A DNA stretch of 35,550 nucleotides from Sulfurovum sp. (GTDB taxonomy: Bacteria > Campylobacterota > Campylobacteria > Campylobacterales > Sulfurovaceae). The DNA lies in assembly GCA_026996325.1 (NCBI GenBank), contig JALWLU010000173.1, positions 1 to 35,550 of the forward strand. The letters run 5' to 3'. The notes beneath the pieces were generated by a model. The model did not search any database. It was given only the letters and a program-made list of their open reading frames with translations, and was not told the DNA's origin. Below are positions 23,784 to 31,951 of this stretch, one piece after another (position 1 is the stretch's first letter; every line of letters starts with the position of its first letter). A program made the position numbers and the translations under genes.

Positions 23784-24855
23784 GCACATCCCCGATAAAG
23801 CGTTCCAGCAGATACTCCTTGCTGGCAGGCAACAGGTCATCCGGCACCTCTTGTCCTACGGAGAAGTAGCTCATCGGCAGTCCGTAAAGGAGCATGAAGT
23901 TCAACAGCGTACCAAAATGCTTCGTCTCATCGAACTTGCTGACGATCACCGCATCGGGGTTGAGGAAGGAGAAGTTCTTGTAGATGTCCGCCATATCCTC
24001 ATACTTCACCGTCGCTGCCAGCACAAGGTGCACCTCCATATCGCGTACCGTCTCGGACTTGATGAACTCGATTGTCTTAACGAACTTCTGCGTATCGTAC
24101 GGAGACATTCCTGCCGTATCGACCAGCACGATGTCGTACGACTCAAGCGCCGCAACCTGCGCCTTGAAATCTTCCGGTGTAGAAACCGAAAAGTGCTCTA
24201 TCTGCATAATGTCCGCATAGTGCGCCAGCTGCTCGGCAGCACCGACCTTGTAGCTGTCGAGATTGACAAGTGCCACTTTGTAGGGACGGTCCAGCAGATA
24301 GGCGTAGCGCGCGGCCAGTTTGGCGATGGTAGTGGTCTTGCCCACACCCGTCGGGCCTACCAGCATGATCACTTTGGGTTTGCCCAGCATCTCGTCACGC
24401 ACCTTCAGTGTATCATCAATCTCTTCGAGTATATAAGAGACAAGCAGCGCTTCATCATCCATCAGCGGCGTTCCGGTCAGGGAGTCAAGCACGCCGTCAA
24501 GCCACTCGGAAGCGATCCCTTTTTTCAAAAAGAGGCTGCGCACCTTCTCTGCCGCTCCCTGAGTCCCTGTAAGCTGCGTACGCATCGCTTCAAGCTCCCG
24601 GCGCATGGTGCTGACCTCATCGAGCATCGCCTCCTCTTCACTTCTTTGTGAAGGTGAAGTCACTGCTTTCCCAAACGACTTCTCCATAAAGAGTACTTTG
24701 GGCACGGCAAAGACCACCTCTGCACGGATCTGACCATTCTCATCTTTAGTCTGCTTTGCCGAAACGATGGTAAGCTCCGTCGCGTCGCCATACTTTTTTT
24801 TTGCCTGCTCATACGCCTCTGTAGGTGTCGAAGCAACAAATGTTTCATTGATCAT
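23773..24855 (-). CDS. flhF: Flagellar biosynthesis GTPase FlhF
   Basis: The protein has 360 residues. It has the SRP-type GTPase NG domain with P-loop VGPTGVGKTTTIAKL (about 168-182), LVDTAGMS (G3), and KFDETKHFGT (G4-like), preceded by a variable N-terminal basic/charged B domain (about 1-90). FlhF places flagella at the pole and recruits the first flagellar ring proteins, as known in Campylobacter and Helicobacter. In this phylum it usually lies in the order aroQ-pepQ-folK-flhF-flhG, and the first part of that order is kept here. It overlaps folK by four bases upstream and the SpoA-like gene by 11 bases downstream. The usual partner flhG does not follow it. Confidence 0.95.
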   Translation of the reverse strand: MINETFVASTPTEAYEQAKKKYGDATELTIVSAKQTKDENGQIRAEVVFAVPKVLFMEKSFGKAVTSPSQRSEEEAMLDEVSTMRRELEAMRTQLTGTQGAAEKVRSLFLKKGIASEWLDGVLDSLTGTPLMDDEALLVSYILEEIDDTLKVRDEMLGKPKVIMLVGPTGVGKTTTIAKLAARYAYLLDRPYKVALVNLDSYKVGAAEQLAHYADIMQIEHFSVSTPEDFKAQVAALESYDIVLVDTAGMSPYDTQKFVKTIEFIKSETVRDMEVHLVLAATVKYEDMADIYKNFSFLNPDAVIVSKFDETKHFGTLLNFMLLYGLPMSYFSVGQEVPDDLLPASKEYLLERFIGDVHEG

Positions 24856-25349
24856 ACTACTGCCTTTTTCATCATCGCAAGCGGTATCAGCACCGAAGCC
24901 CGCTGCATCCAGCCAGGATGCGGCAGTGTCAGTCTTTCACTCTCCACACTTGCAGTGTCGTAAAATATTATATCGATATCAAGCGTTCTCGGCCCGTCTT
25001 TGAAAAGCCGCTTTCTGCCAAACCGCTTCTCGGTATGCAGTACATACCGCAACAGCGCTTTGGCAGAGAGCTCTGTCTCCACCAGAATCAGGGTATTGAG
25101 AAAATCCTCCTGCTCGGTATAGCCAAAGGGAGGATTTTTCAGTATCGGCGCCGTCTCAACGATGTCCACCAGTGCACTACGCTGCAAAAAAACAAAAAGG
25201 TGCTCGAAACGCCGAAGTACATCACCAACGTTGCCGCCGATACCAAGCAGCGCCCTGTGACGATTTTTTCTCTCTTTTTTTGCATTATAGGGAAAATGAG
25301 GGGTAAAAATCAATGTCAGTGCGTCATTAAGCTTTTTTCTTTTTACCAT
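24852..25349 (-). CDS. folK: 2-amino-4-hydroxy-6-hydroxymethyldihydropteridine pyrophosphokinase (FolK)
   Basis: This 165-residue protein catalyses ATP-dependent pyrophosphorylation of hydroxymethyl-dihydropterin in folate synthesis. It shows the family blocks LGIGGNVGDV, DFLNTLILVET, FGRKRLFKDGPRTLDIDIIFYD (split by the family signature RTLDIDI) and LPHPGWMQRASVLIPLA. The N-terminal 30 residues are longer and more basic than usual, so a later start is possible, but AGGTAGGG precedes the ATG at 25349. It is coupled to flhF by a four-base overlap, the conserved arrangement in Campylobacterota. Confidence 0.93.
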   Translation of the reverse strand: MVKRKKLNDALTLIFTPHFPYNAKKERKNRHRALLGIGGNVGDVLRRFEHLFVFLQRSALVDIVETAPILKNPPFGYTEQEDFLNTLILVETELSAKALLRYVLHTEKRFGRKRLFKDGPRTLDIDIIFYDTASVESERLTLPHPGWMQRASVLIPLAMMKKAVV

Positions 25350-25362
25350 GATTCCCTACCTC

Positions 25363-25383
25363 TTCACTCTTCACCCTTAACTC
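25363..25383. repeat. Heptamer array after the M24 peptidase gene
   Basis: Three 7-base units, TTCACTC, TTCACCC and TTAACTC (25363-25383), immediately follow the M24 peptidase stop on the minus strand. They resemble the heptamer parts of the composite repeats at 10659-10686 and 20710-20737, but no hairpin is attached here. Confidence 0.45.
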
Positions 25384-26403
25384 TCAAAGAATTTTCGCTC
25401 TCCCCTCCACCATCGCGACCATATCTTCGATACGAATGCCGAATGCTCCGGGAATGTAAATACCGGGTTCAATGGTAAAGACCATGCCGTCTTCGATGAC
25501 GGTTTCGGACTTTGAAGCGATATAGGGCATTTCATGGATGTCAAGCCCTACCCCGTGTCCCGTGGAGTGTACGAAGTACTCCCCGAATCCTGCCTTTTCG
25601 ATGACGGTACGCGTGAGGGCATCGACCTCTTTGGCCTTCATGCCGCTTCGTGCCTTGGCAATGGCGTTGTCGTGCGCTTTAAGCACCGTGTCGTACGCCT
25701 TTTGTATCCTCTTTTTCGAAAAGTGCTGTTTGGTTTTGAATGCGAACTTCTCATCGGCAAAGACCGTTCTGGTACGGTCCGAGCAGTAGCGCTTGTACTT
25801 CAACCCCGCATCGACCAGCAGTAGGTCACCCTTTTTGAGTCTCTTCTTTGTCGGTGTGGCGTGGGGCTTTGCCGCATTGGCGTTGATGGCGACAATGGGG
25901 TCGAAACTGAGCTCGTACTTCCCGTAGCCGCCAAGTGCACCTTTGGCCATATAGGTAAGCGCATACTCGTCTTTGCCAAACCCCTCTTGCTGTACCGCCT
26001 TGGCAAAAGTTTTAAACGCCTTGGCACCCAGTTTCGCCGCTTTGGCAAGCAGGGCAAGCTCCTCTTCGGTTTTAATGATGCGCTTCTTGTGTGAGAAATC
26101 AGGTTCGGCAACGAACTTTACCTTACACTTGCTTTTTATCGTCTCAAAACCGTATATGCTCCACTCCTTGGGATCGAACAGCACCTTTTTCACCCTGCTT
26201 TCGGAAAGTATCTTAGCAGCCTTTTCGTAGAGGTTGCGCACTATGACCACTTTGGCACCGCGTACACTGCTTTGGGCATCGAGTGTATAACGGCTGTCTG
26301 TCAGAAACCACGCCTCTTTTCCCAGACGCAGGTAGAGTGCATTGTCGCAGCTGTAGCCGCATTCATAATAGATAGCGTTTTCATCTTTGAGCATGTAGTT
26401 CAT
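25384..26403 (-). CDS. M24 family Xaa-Pro peptidase
   Basis: This 339-residue metalloaminopeptidase has an N-terminal creatinase-like domain (about 1-110) and a pita-bread catalytic domain. Metal ligands are visible in LLVDAGLKYKRYCSDRTRT (two Asp), in HSTGHGVGLDIHE (His), in FTIEPGIYIPG (Glu) and in GIRIEDM (Glu). It releases N-terminal residues ahead of proline from peptides in the cytoplasm and is annotated as pepP or pepQ in related genomes. It follows aroQ with a 66-base gap and precedes folK, the standard order of this phylum. Confidence 0.93.
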   Translation of the reverse strand: MNYMLKDENAIYYECGYSCDNALYLRLGKEAWFLTDSRYTLDAQSSVRGAKVVIVRNLYEKAAKILSESRVKKVLFDPKEWSIYGFETIKSKCKVKFVAEPDFSHKKRIIKTEEELALLAKAAKLGAKAFKTFAKAVQQEGFGKDEYALTYMAKGALGGYGKYELSFDPIVAINANAAKPHATPTKKRLKKGDLLLVDAGLKYKRYCSDRTRTVFADEKFAFKTKQHFSKKRIQKAYDTVLKAHDNAIAKARSGMKAKEVDALTRTVIEKAGFGEYFVHSTGHGVGLDIHEMPYIASKSETVIEDGMVFTIEPGIYIPGAFGIRIEDMVAMVEGRAKIL

Positions 26404-26469
26404 CGATTACCTTTAAAGGGGAGAGTAAGAGGCATGGCCGCGCCCCTCGTTGCTGGAGAGCCGGAGTGC

Positions 26470-26958
26470 CTACTTCTGCTGTGCAGCTTCCTGTGCCTGC
26501 TGCTGCGCCTGGCGCATCGCATTGACCTGGTTGAAGATCTCAAGCATTCCAATCATCGCAAGGTGGTACCCGAACGGTCCCATACCCACAATCTGTCCTG
26601 CACATACCGGTGCAGTAAGAGAGGTGTGTCTGAACTCCTCTCTTGCATGGATGTTGCTCAGGTGTACTTCGATCGCAGGGATCTTCACCGCTGCAAGCGC
26701 GTCACGGATCGCAATGGAGGTGTGCGTATAGGCTGCAGGGTTGATGATGATACCGTCGGCATCTCCCATACACTCCTGAATGCGGTCGACAATTTCGCCT
26801 TCGAGATTGCTCTGGAAGAATTCGATCTCAACCTTGTTCTGCTCAGCGAACCCCTTCATCTGTGCATGGATATCTTCAAGCTTCATAGGTCCGTAGAGGT
26901 TCTGGTCTCTGACACCGAGCATATTGAGGTTTGGTCCCTGGATTACGACTATTTTCAT
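26470..26958 (-). CDS. aroQ: Type II 3-dehydroquinate dehydratase
   Basis: The protein has 162 residues. It dehydrates 3-dehydroquinate to 3-dehydroshikimate in aromatic amino-acid synthesis. The type II hallmarks are [17 protein letters not shown] (catalytic Tyr and Arg region), [16 protein letters not shown], and [15 protein letters not shown]. Length is slightly longer than usual owing to a Gln/Ala-rich tail ([12 protein letters not shown]). It is the first gene of the minus-strand set aroQ-M24-folK-flhF-SpoA-like-mnmA, and a divergent promoter region (26959-27033) separates it from the MqnX-like gene. Confidence 0.97.
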   Translation of the reverse strand: MKIVVIQGPNLNMLGVRDQNLYGPMKLEDIHAQMKGFAEQNKVEIEFFQSNLEGEIVDRIQECMGDADGIIINPAAYTHTSIAIRDALAAVKIPAIEVHLSNIHAREEFRHTSLTAPVCAGQIVGMGPFGYHLAMIGMLEIFNQVNAMRQAQQQAQEAAQQK

Positions 26959-27033
26959 TGTTACTGCCTTCTTGTTGTATTATTTTCGGTATTATTTTAT
27001 CCAAATAGGTTTAAACCCAAGGAAAGTGACACC

Positions 27034-28257
27034 ATGAAGATCATCATCGCAGACTATCTCTATATCGACGGCAAATTCGTCGAAAACCTCGCCATCGCGT
27101 TCGACAGCCGCATTCAGGCGGTCGATCTGCCCGACAAACTGCTGGAGACCTACCCCGATGCGACACTCGTTCGCGCCAAACCCTATACCGTCCTCTACCC
27201 CGGCTTCATCAACACCCACGTGCACCTGGAGTTCTCCGCGAACATCACTTCGCTCAAATACGGCTCCTTTATGCCGTGGCTTGACTCGGTCATTGAGCAC
27301 CGCGACGACCTGCTTCAGGAGTGCGACAACGCCATGATGCAAAAGGAGTGCGACCAGATGCTGCGTTCGGGCATCACCACATTCGGGGCGATCTCCAGTT
27401 TCGGTACCGAGCTTGAAGTGTGCGAGCAGGCTGCACAGCGTGTGGTCTTCTTCAACGAACTCATCGGCTCAAATGCCCAGTACGCCGACATGCTCTACAA
27501 CGATTTCCTTGAACGTGTCAAGGCATCGCAAAGTTGTGAACCAGGCAGCCGCATCATCCCTGCCGTTGCCGTCCACTCCCCCTACTCGGTCCATCCGGTC
27601 ATCCTCCAGCGTGCAGTCACCCTTGCCAAGCAGCACAAAATGCCCCTTACTGCACACTTTCTTGAATCGGCCGCAGAGCGGGAGTGGCTGGAGAGTGGCA
27701 GCGGGGAGTTCAAAGCCTTTTTTGAAAAGTTCTTCAACACCTCCACGCCGGTGACGACCATCGAAGAGTTCCTCAATGCCTTTGACACCTACCCTACCCA
27801 TTTCATCCACTGCGTTCAGGCCAACGACAAAGAACTTGCACACATCAAAGAGAAGGGCCACACCGTCGCCCACTGCCCGCGCTCAAACCGCTACCTTGGC
27901 GTAGGCCGCCTGGCCGTTGAGAAGCTGCATGCACAGGGCATCCCCTACACCATCGCCACCGACGGGCTCAGCTCGAACGATTCACTCAGTATCTTCGACG
28001 AGTTCAGGGCAGCACTGATGCTCCACCACAAAGCACCCCTGCAGAAGTTCGCACTCAAACTCATCAAGTCCGTCACCTCCGATGCGGCAGAGGCACTGAA
28101 GCTTGAGTGCGGTTCACTGAAAGTAGGCAACTATGCCGACTTCGCGCTGGTGACACTCCCCGAACTGCCAAGACGGCCTGAAGAGATAGCACTCTGGACC
28201 ATTCTGCACACCAGAGAAGTCGACAGTGTCTACATAGAGGGAGAGATGTATGTTTAA
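27034..28257 (+). CDS. mqnX: Aminofutalosine deaminase-type amidohydrolase (MqnX-like)
   Basis: This 407-residue amidohydrolase has metal ligands in PGFINTHVHLEF (HxH), AHFLES (His), HCVQANDKE (His) and IATDGLSSND (Asp). This resembles Helicobacter and Campylobacter proteins shown to deaminate 6-amino-6-deoxyfutalosine in the menaquinone (futalosine) pathway; adenosine or related deamination is an alternative. The start at 27034 (MKIIIADYLYIDGK) has AAGGAAAG upstream. A longer frame reaching back to 26272 is antisense to aroQ and not real. It overlaps sppA by eight bases, so the two are co-transcribed, an arrangement also seen in relatives. Confidence 0.85.
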   Translation: MKIIIADYLYIDGKFVENLAIAFDSRIQAVDLPDKLLETYPDATLVRAKPYTVLYPGFINTHVHLEFSANITSLKYGSFMPWLDSVIEHRDDLLQECDNAMMQKECDQMLRSGITTFGAISSFGTELEVCEQAAQRVVFFNELIGSNAQYADMLYNDFLERVKASQSCEPGSRIIPAVAVHSPYSVHPVILQRAVTLAKQHKMPLTAHFLESAAEREWLESGSGEFKAFFEKFFNTSTPVTTIEEFLNAFDTYPTHFIHCVQANDKELAHIKEKGHTVAHCPRSNRYLGVGRLAVEKLHAQGIPYTIATDGLSSNDSLSIFDEFRAALMLHHKAPLQKFALKLIKSVTSDAAEALKLECGSLKVGNYADFALVTLPELPRRPEEIALWTILHTREVDSVYIEGEMYV

Positions 28258-29104
28258 AAAAGTCAGTAACGCGCTCAAATGGATCGGCGAACACTTCAAA
28301 GGGCTGCTCTTTGTACTTATCCTTATACTTATATTTATGCCGTCAGCCGAAGCACCGTTGAAAAAACCGAACCTGCAGGAGATCAAACTCTTCGGCCCCA
28401 TTATGGATGCCGAAAAAGTAGTCAAGCAGATAGATGAAGCGGCAAAAGACAAGGATATCAAAGGGGTACTGCTCAACGTCAACTCCCCAGGCGGTGCCGT
28501 GCCGCCCTCCATCGAGATAAGCTACGCCATACGCAGGCTGCAGGAGAAAAAGCCGGTTGTTGCCTATGCATCCGGCATCATGGCAAGCGGCAGCTACTAC
28601 GCCAGCATCTATGCAAAGAAGATCATTGCCAACCCCGGTGCCATCGTCGGCTCCATCGGTGTCATTATGGAGAGTGCCGATATCAAAGGGCTGCTTGACA
28701 AAGTCGGTGTCAAACCGCAGCTTGTCAAAGAGGGAAAATACAAAGAGGCGGGCACCTTCACACGCCAATGGACACCCGAAGAGCGCGCGGAGCTCGAACG
28801 CCTCACGAAGGATACCTACAACCTCTTTGTCAGCGATGTTGCCAAAGCCCGTAAGCTGGACATCAACGCTTCGGAGCGCTACGCCAACGCGCACATCTTC
28901 CTCGCCTCACGTGCCAAAGAGGTAGGGCTCATCGATGCGGTTGGTACCAAGAGCGATGCCAAAACCGCACTGGCCAAAGCCGCAAAGGTAAAAAAGCCTG
29001 TCTGGAAGCAGAAGGACAAGCTCGAATCGCTCATGGAGAAGCTAACCTCAAAGGCACTCTTTCAGATTCAGAGCTACTTTTACGGGTTGAAGGCGGAGTT
29101 GTAA
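28250..29104 (+). CDS. sppA: Signal peptide peptidase SppA (short form)
   Basis: This 284-residue membrane-anchored serine protease has one N-terminal membrane helix (about 17-30, LLFVLILILIF) and a ClpP-like fold. The catalytic serine is in ASGIMASGSYYAS (S113) and the catalytic lysine in KEGKYKEAGTF. It degrades cleaved signal peptides and damaged membrane protein fragments. Length matches the short bacterial form. Start codon overlaps the end of the MqnX-like gene (ATGTATGTTTAA). Confidence 0.95.
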   Translation: MFKKVSNALKWIGEHFKGLLFVLILILIFMPSAEAPLKKPNLQEIKLFGPIMDAEKVVKQIDEAAKDKDIKGVLLNVNSPGGAVPPSIEISYAIRRLQEKKPVVAYASGIMASGSYYASIYAKKIIANPGAIVGSIGVIMESADIKGLLDKVGVKPQLVKEGKYKEAGTFTRQWTPEERAELERLTKDTYNLFVSDVAKARKLDINASERYANAHIFLASRAKEVGLIDAVGTKSDAKTALAKAAKVKKPVWKQKDKLESLMEKLTSKALFQIQSYFYGLKAEL

Positions 29105-29136
29105 GCTGAAGCGTTTGGAACCGGCAAACAGAAGGC

Positions 29137-30390
29137 TTAAAGCGCTTCTGCCGCCTGAAGGAAGTCTTTGGCGATCTCTTCTGGGTCTTCAAGACCAATG
29201 GAGACGCGGATGAGCCCTTCTGTGACACCGAGGAACTTTCGTGTCTGGGCGTCAAAATCGCTGTAGATCGTACTTTGCATATGCAGCGCAAGGGTACGGT
29301 TATCACCGATATTGGCAGTGAGTGTCGCCATATTCAGGGCATTGAGGAAAGCAAAGGCGCGCTCCGGTGTACCGCAGTCGATGGTCAGCAGCGGGCCGCA
29401 GCCGTTTGGAAAGTCACTTTGGTAGCGTGCATGGTCCTCGCTTTTGGCAAGCGAGGGGTGGTTGACCTCGATACCTTCGGGCAGGTTCTCCTCGAGTATC
29501 TGCGCAACACGTGCAACCGATTTGTTGACACGTTCGACCCTGAGCGAAAGGGTCTCCAGTCCCAGCATCGTCAAAAAGGAGCCAAAGGCGTTGGCGGTCA
29601 TGCCCACGTCACGGATGGCACGCTTTTTGCAGATGGGAATGAAGGCTTTGTGCCCCATTTTGTTGACGATCTTATGCAGATCGGCATACTTTTCGCTGTG
29701 GAGTTTGTCCCCTTCGGCCTTGACCGCACGGAAGACGGCAATGCCACCCAGCGCGGCGGAGTGGCCGCTCATATTCTTGGTGCTTGAGTGCACCACGATG
29801 TCCGCACCAAGCTCCAGAGGACGCACCAGCAGCGGTGTGGCGGTATTGTCCACAACCAGAAGGGTTTCATAGGTGTTGCAGAGATCGGCGATGCGTTTGA
29901 TGTCCGGCAAACGCAGACTGGGGTTGCCCACACTCTCCATCAGTACCATCTTCACGCCCTCTTTGAGCTTCGCTTCGATATGCGCGAAGTCATCGACCTC
30001 ACAGAAGCTGTTGCTGACACCGAAGCGCTTGAGGGTTTCGTTCACCAGTGTGTAGGTACCTCCGAAAAATCCTCCGATGCAGAGTACTTCATCACCGGTT
30101 TTGAGCATCGCTGTCGTCACCATGGCAAGCGCACCCATCCCCGAAGCGGTGGCGATAGCACCAAAGCCGCCCTCCATCTTGGCGACAATGCCCTCAAGCT
30201 TGCCGTTGGTGGGGTTGCCCACACGAGCATAGAGCGGCTTGTTCACTTCACCTGCGAAGATCCCCTCGGCCTCCTGCGCATCTGCGTAGCCGTATGCAGC
30301 AGAGGGAACGACCGTCGGTGCGACGGGGCCTGTTTTGGAGCCCACACTCTGTACCAGCAGGGTGTTGTAGTAGTCAAAGTCTTTAGTCAT
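29137..30390 (-). CDS. metY: O-acetylhomoserine sulfhydrylase (MetY)
   Basis: This 417-residue PLP enzyme of the Cys/Met metabolism family joins sulfide or methanethiol to O-acetylhomoserine, giving homocysteine or methionine. The PLP lysine lies in VVHSSTKNMSGHSAALGG, with SGMGALAM (phosphate-loop region), VVDNTATPLLVRPLELGAD and the late ESVGNPSLRLPDI segment. The homologue usually occurs with an Rrf2 regulator in sulfur-oxidising Campylobacterota, as here: the Rrf2 gene ends ten bases upstream. It is the last gene of the DUF4395-rrf2-metY set. Confidence 0.92.
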   Translation of the reverse strand: MTKDFDYYNTLLVQSVGSKTGPVAPTVVPSAAYGYADAQEAEGIFAGEVNKPLYARVGNPTNGKLEGIVAKMEGGFGAIATASGMGALAMVTTAMLKTGDEVLCIGGFFGGTYTLVNETLKRFGVSNSFCEVDDFAHIEAKLKEGVKMVLMESVGNPSLRLPDIKRIADLCNTYETLLVVDNTATPLLVRPLELGADIVVHSSTKNMSGHSAALGGIAVFRAVKAEGDKLHSEKYADLHKIVNKMGHKAFIPICKKRAIRDVGMTANAFGSFLTMLGLETLSLRVERVNKSVARVAQILEENLPEGIEVNHPSLAKSEDHARYQSDFPNGCGPLLTIDCGTPERAFAFLNALNMATLTANIGDNRTLALHMQSTIYSDFDAQTRKFLGVTEGLIRVSIGLEDPEEIAKDFLQAAEAL

Positions 30391-30400
30391 TTCCGGTCCT

Positions 30401-30814
30401 CTAAATGGAGTAGTTGAGTGTCTGGTTCGCTTTCATCTCGTAGTTTTTAAGCTCTGAAAGCGGAATATCGAAGGCGTTTGAGACACTCTTCTGGACTTCC
30501 TGCCAGAAGAGCTTGAGTCCTGGGTTGTCCGTACGGCATACCTCGCCAAACGCATCGGCTTCAAGAATATGAACAACCTCTCTGAGCGAAATATCCTTGA
30601 GATCACGCGCAAGACGGTAACCACCGTGCGCACCCTTGATGCTTATGAGCATCCCCTGCTTTTTGAGTTCAAGCAGAATCTGCTCCAGAAAACTCTGCGG
30701 AATGTTCGCCCGCGCGGCGATCTCTTTTATCTTGAGTACCTCATCGGACTGGATCGATCCAAGCTCGTTAATTGCCGCAATCGCATAAATTGTCTTAGTT
30801 GAAATTCCTATCAT
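30401..30814 (-). CDS. Rrf2-family transcriptional regulator, no cluster cysteines
   Basis: This 137-residue protein has the Rrf2 winged-helix pattern: KTIYAIAAINELG, VLKIKEIAARANIPQSFLEQI and the wing KGAHGGYRLARD. Iron-sulfur members such as IscR and NsrR carry three cysteines in the C-terminal half, but only one (VCRTDNPG) is present here. It is therefore more like CymR, a redox-independent regulator of cysteine and sulfur metabolism that works through a partner enzyme. Its place directly before metY suggests it controls methionine or cysteine synthesis. It overlaps the DUF4395 gene by 20 bases and would be co-transcribed with it. Confidence 0.88.
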   Translation of the reverse strand: MIGISTKTIYAIAAINELGSIQSDEVLKIKEIAARANIPQSFLEQILLELKKQGMLISIKGAHGGYRLARDLKDISLREVVHILEADAFGEVCRTDNPGLKLFWQEVQKSVSNAFDIPLSELKNYEMKANQTLNYSI

Positions 30815-31250
30815 GTTTTATTACCTTGGTTAATTGTAAGACGTAGTATAGCTTACATCCAATACAAAAATCGAATAAAACTTCTAGAATGGCGCAAATC
30901 ATCAGAATAAATGCAACAAAAAGCGCCGTTTTCACCAGTCCAAGAAGAGCAAAAAGTACAATGGCGACAGCCGTCATGAAACCAAGATAGAGCGCGAAAC
31001 GTTTGGGCGACTCATCCGAATAGCGCGGTGTCGCACCCCAGCGTTTCAAAACGAACTTCGCAATCCGAGCAAACGGGCTGTAGCGCTCCTGACGGAAGAC
31101 CCTTGCGGCAAAGTCGTAGAGGACCACAAGGATAAAAATATCGTTGCGTGTCACGGCAAAAAGCAGTGTAAAGAGAAATACCTGAAAAGAGACGACCCTG
31201 ACAACATTGGTATCGACGCGTCGCTGGGAGATAGGACATGAGGGAGACAT
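30795..31250 (-). CDS. DUF4395 membrane protein
   Basis: This 151-residue protein is translated from the ATG at 31250 (MSPSCPISQRRVDTNVVRVV), which has AAAGGA upstream. Two membrane segments (SFQVFLFTLLFAVTRNDIF, and FALYLGFMTAVAIVLFALLG) and a third near the end match DUF4395, including the CP..QR.VD.N..R start and the C..C pair in FDFCIGCKLYY. The cysteine pattern suggests thiol chemistry, but the family has no demonstrated function. It is the first gene of the set with Rrf2 and metY, and is preceded by a strong promoter and a highly structured leader. Confidence 0.85.
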   Translation of the reverse strand: MSPSCPISQRRVDTNVVRVVSFQVFLFTLLFAVTRNDIFILVVLYDFAARVFRQERYSPFARIAKFVLKRWGATPRYSDESPKRFALYLGFMTAVAIVLFALLGLVKTALFVAFILMICAILEVLFDFCIGCKLYYVLQLTKVIKHDRNFN

Positions 31251-31266
31251 GAAAGTCCTTTGTAGT

Positions 31267-31417
31267 ATGCGTAAAGCACCTCTAAAGACCCTGGGTACCC
31301 ACGACATCCGGTTTTGTTTCAAGATTAACAATATAAAGGGGAGACTACAACAATCTTAAAACCGGATGCCCTTGTCCGTGTGGGGCTGCCAGGGTTTTTA
31401 CAAGTGCTTTTTTGCAT
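31267..31417 (-). ncRNA. Long rod-like structured RNA: leader of DUF4395-rrf2-metY or separate small RNA
   Basis: This 151-base stretch folds on itself almost entirely. Complementary pairs in order from the outside are ATGC/GCAT, AAAGCAC/GTGCTTT, GACCCTGG/CCAGGGTT, CCCAC/GTGGG, CATCCGGTTTT/AAAACCGGATG (11 bp perfect) and AAGATT/AATCTT, leaving a 25-base apical loop. On the minus strand it follows a near-ideal promoter and lies in the 5' leader before the DUF4395 ATG. On the plus strand it ends with GTGCTTTTTT, a terminator-like end, so a plus-strand small RNA (6S-like in shape) cannot be excluded. The conserved loop of SRP RNA is not seen. A mobile inverted-repeat element is another reading. 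Confidence 0.5.
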
Positions 31418-31428
31418 TTGTTGACGCC

Positions 31429-31457
31429 ATTCTAACAAAAAAGCCTTTCATTGTCAA
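31429..31457 (-). promoter_or_regulatory. Strong sigma70 promoter reading into the structured leader
   Basis: On the minus strand TTGACA (31452-31457), 17 bases, then TAGAAT (31429-31434). Predicted start near 31422 gives a leader of about 170 bases before the DUF4395 ATG. The gap between 31251 and 31553 holds this promoter, the rod structure and the copper-operon promoter and no gene. Confidence 0.65.
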
Positions 31458-31503
31458 GTAAATCGGTTGATTTTATTGTTATTTTATTTTTATCTGCACT
31501 CTA

Positions 31504-31526
31504 CCTGCACACAAACGTGTTATCAT
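31504..31526 (+). promoter_or_regulatory. Copper-operon promoter with CCTGCACAC motif, site 1
   Basis: CCTGCACAC (31504-31512), eight bases, then TATCAT (31521-31526) as a -10 box, 28 bases before the DUF302 gene. A partial second copy CTGCAC lies 11 bases further upstream. The same motif and spacing recur at 34949. Confidence 0.4.
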
Positions 31527-31553
31527 GCTCCTATTATATTGAAGGAGCCGGTT

Positions 31554-31940
31554 ATGATCTACACAGTCACCACCGATATTTCACCCGCACAGATCAAAGA
31601 GGAGATGGAGGCACATGCCAAAGAACACGGATTTGGCGTTCTTCAGACCTACGATTTTAAAAAAATTCTGCATGACAAAGGCTTTCCTATCGAAAAAGAG
31701 ATTACCGTCTTTGAACTTTGCAACCCTCCAGGGGCACAGCAGGCACTTACCGAAATCTCCGCTATTTCGGTCTATCTGCCATGCCGCATTTCGGTCTACG
31801 AAGAGGATGGCACCACAAAGCTTGCCACTATCGGTTTCGAGGAGATACTCGGCGCTGTCGATGTCGAAGAGGACTTCAAAACCTTTATGAGCATCCTCTT
31901 TGTCAACCTCAAAGCGGTCATGCACAGCTGGAACTACTGA
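31554..31940 (+). CDS. DUF302 protein, first gene of the copper operon
   Basis: This 128-residue protein starts at 31554 with GAAGGAG upstream. It shows the DUF302 core: KEHGFGVLQTYDFKKILHDKG, ITVFELCNPPGAQQAL and LPCRISVYEEDGTTKLATI. The fold is a small alpha/beta dimer, and the function is not known. It has no signal peptide. The two cysteines (ELCNPP, LPCRI) are spaced for possible metal or thiol contact. Placement ahead of a SHOCT protein and a multicopper oxidase suggests a copper-linked role. It is separated from the next gene by 11 bases with AGGAG in the gap. Confidence 0.85.
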   Translation: MIYTVTTDISPAQIKEEMEAHAKEHGFGVLQTYDFKKILHDKGFPIEKEITVFELCNPPGAQQALTEISAISVYLPCRISVYEEDGTTKLATIGFEEILGAVDVEEDFKTFMSILFVNLKAVMHSWNY

Positions 31941-31951
31941 AGGAGCCAAAA

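Noticed and set aside
26272-27033. Upstream extension of the MqnX-like gene
   Set aside because: The extension is antisense to the M24 peptidase start and to aroQ. The ATG at 27034 has AAGGAAAG and matches family length.
31267-31417. Signal recognition particle RNA or tRNA
   Set aside because: The conserved SRP apical sequence (GGAA-type tetraloop with adjacent asymmetric loop) and tRNA arms are both absent, and the stem is too long and regular.
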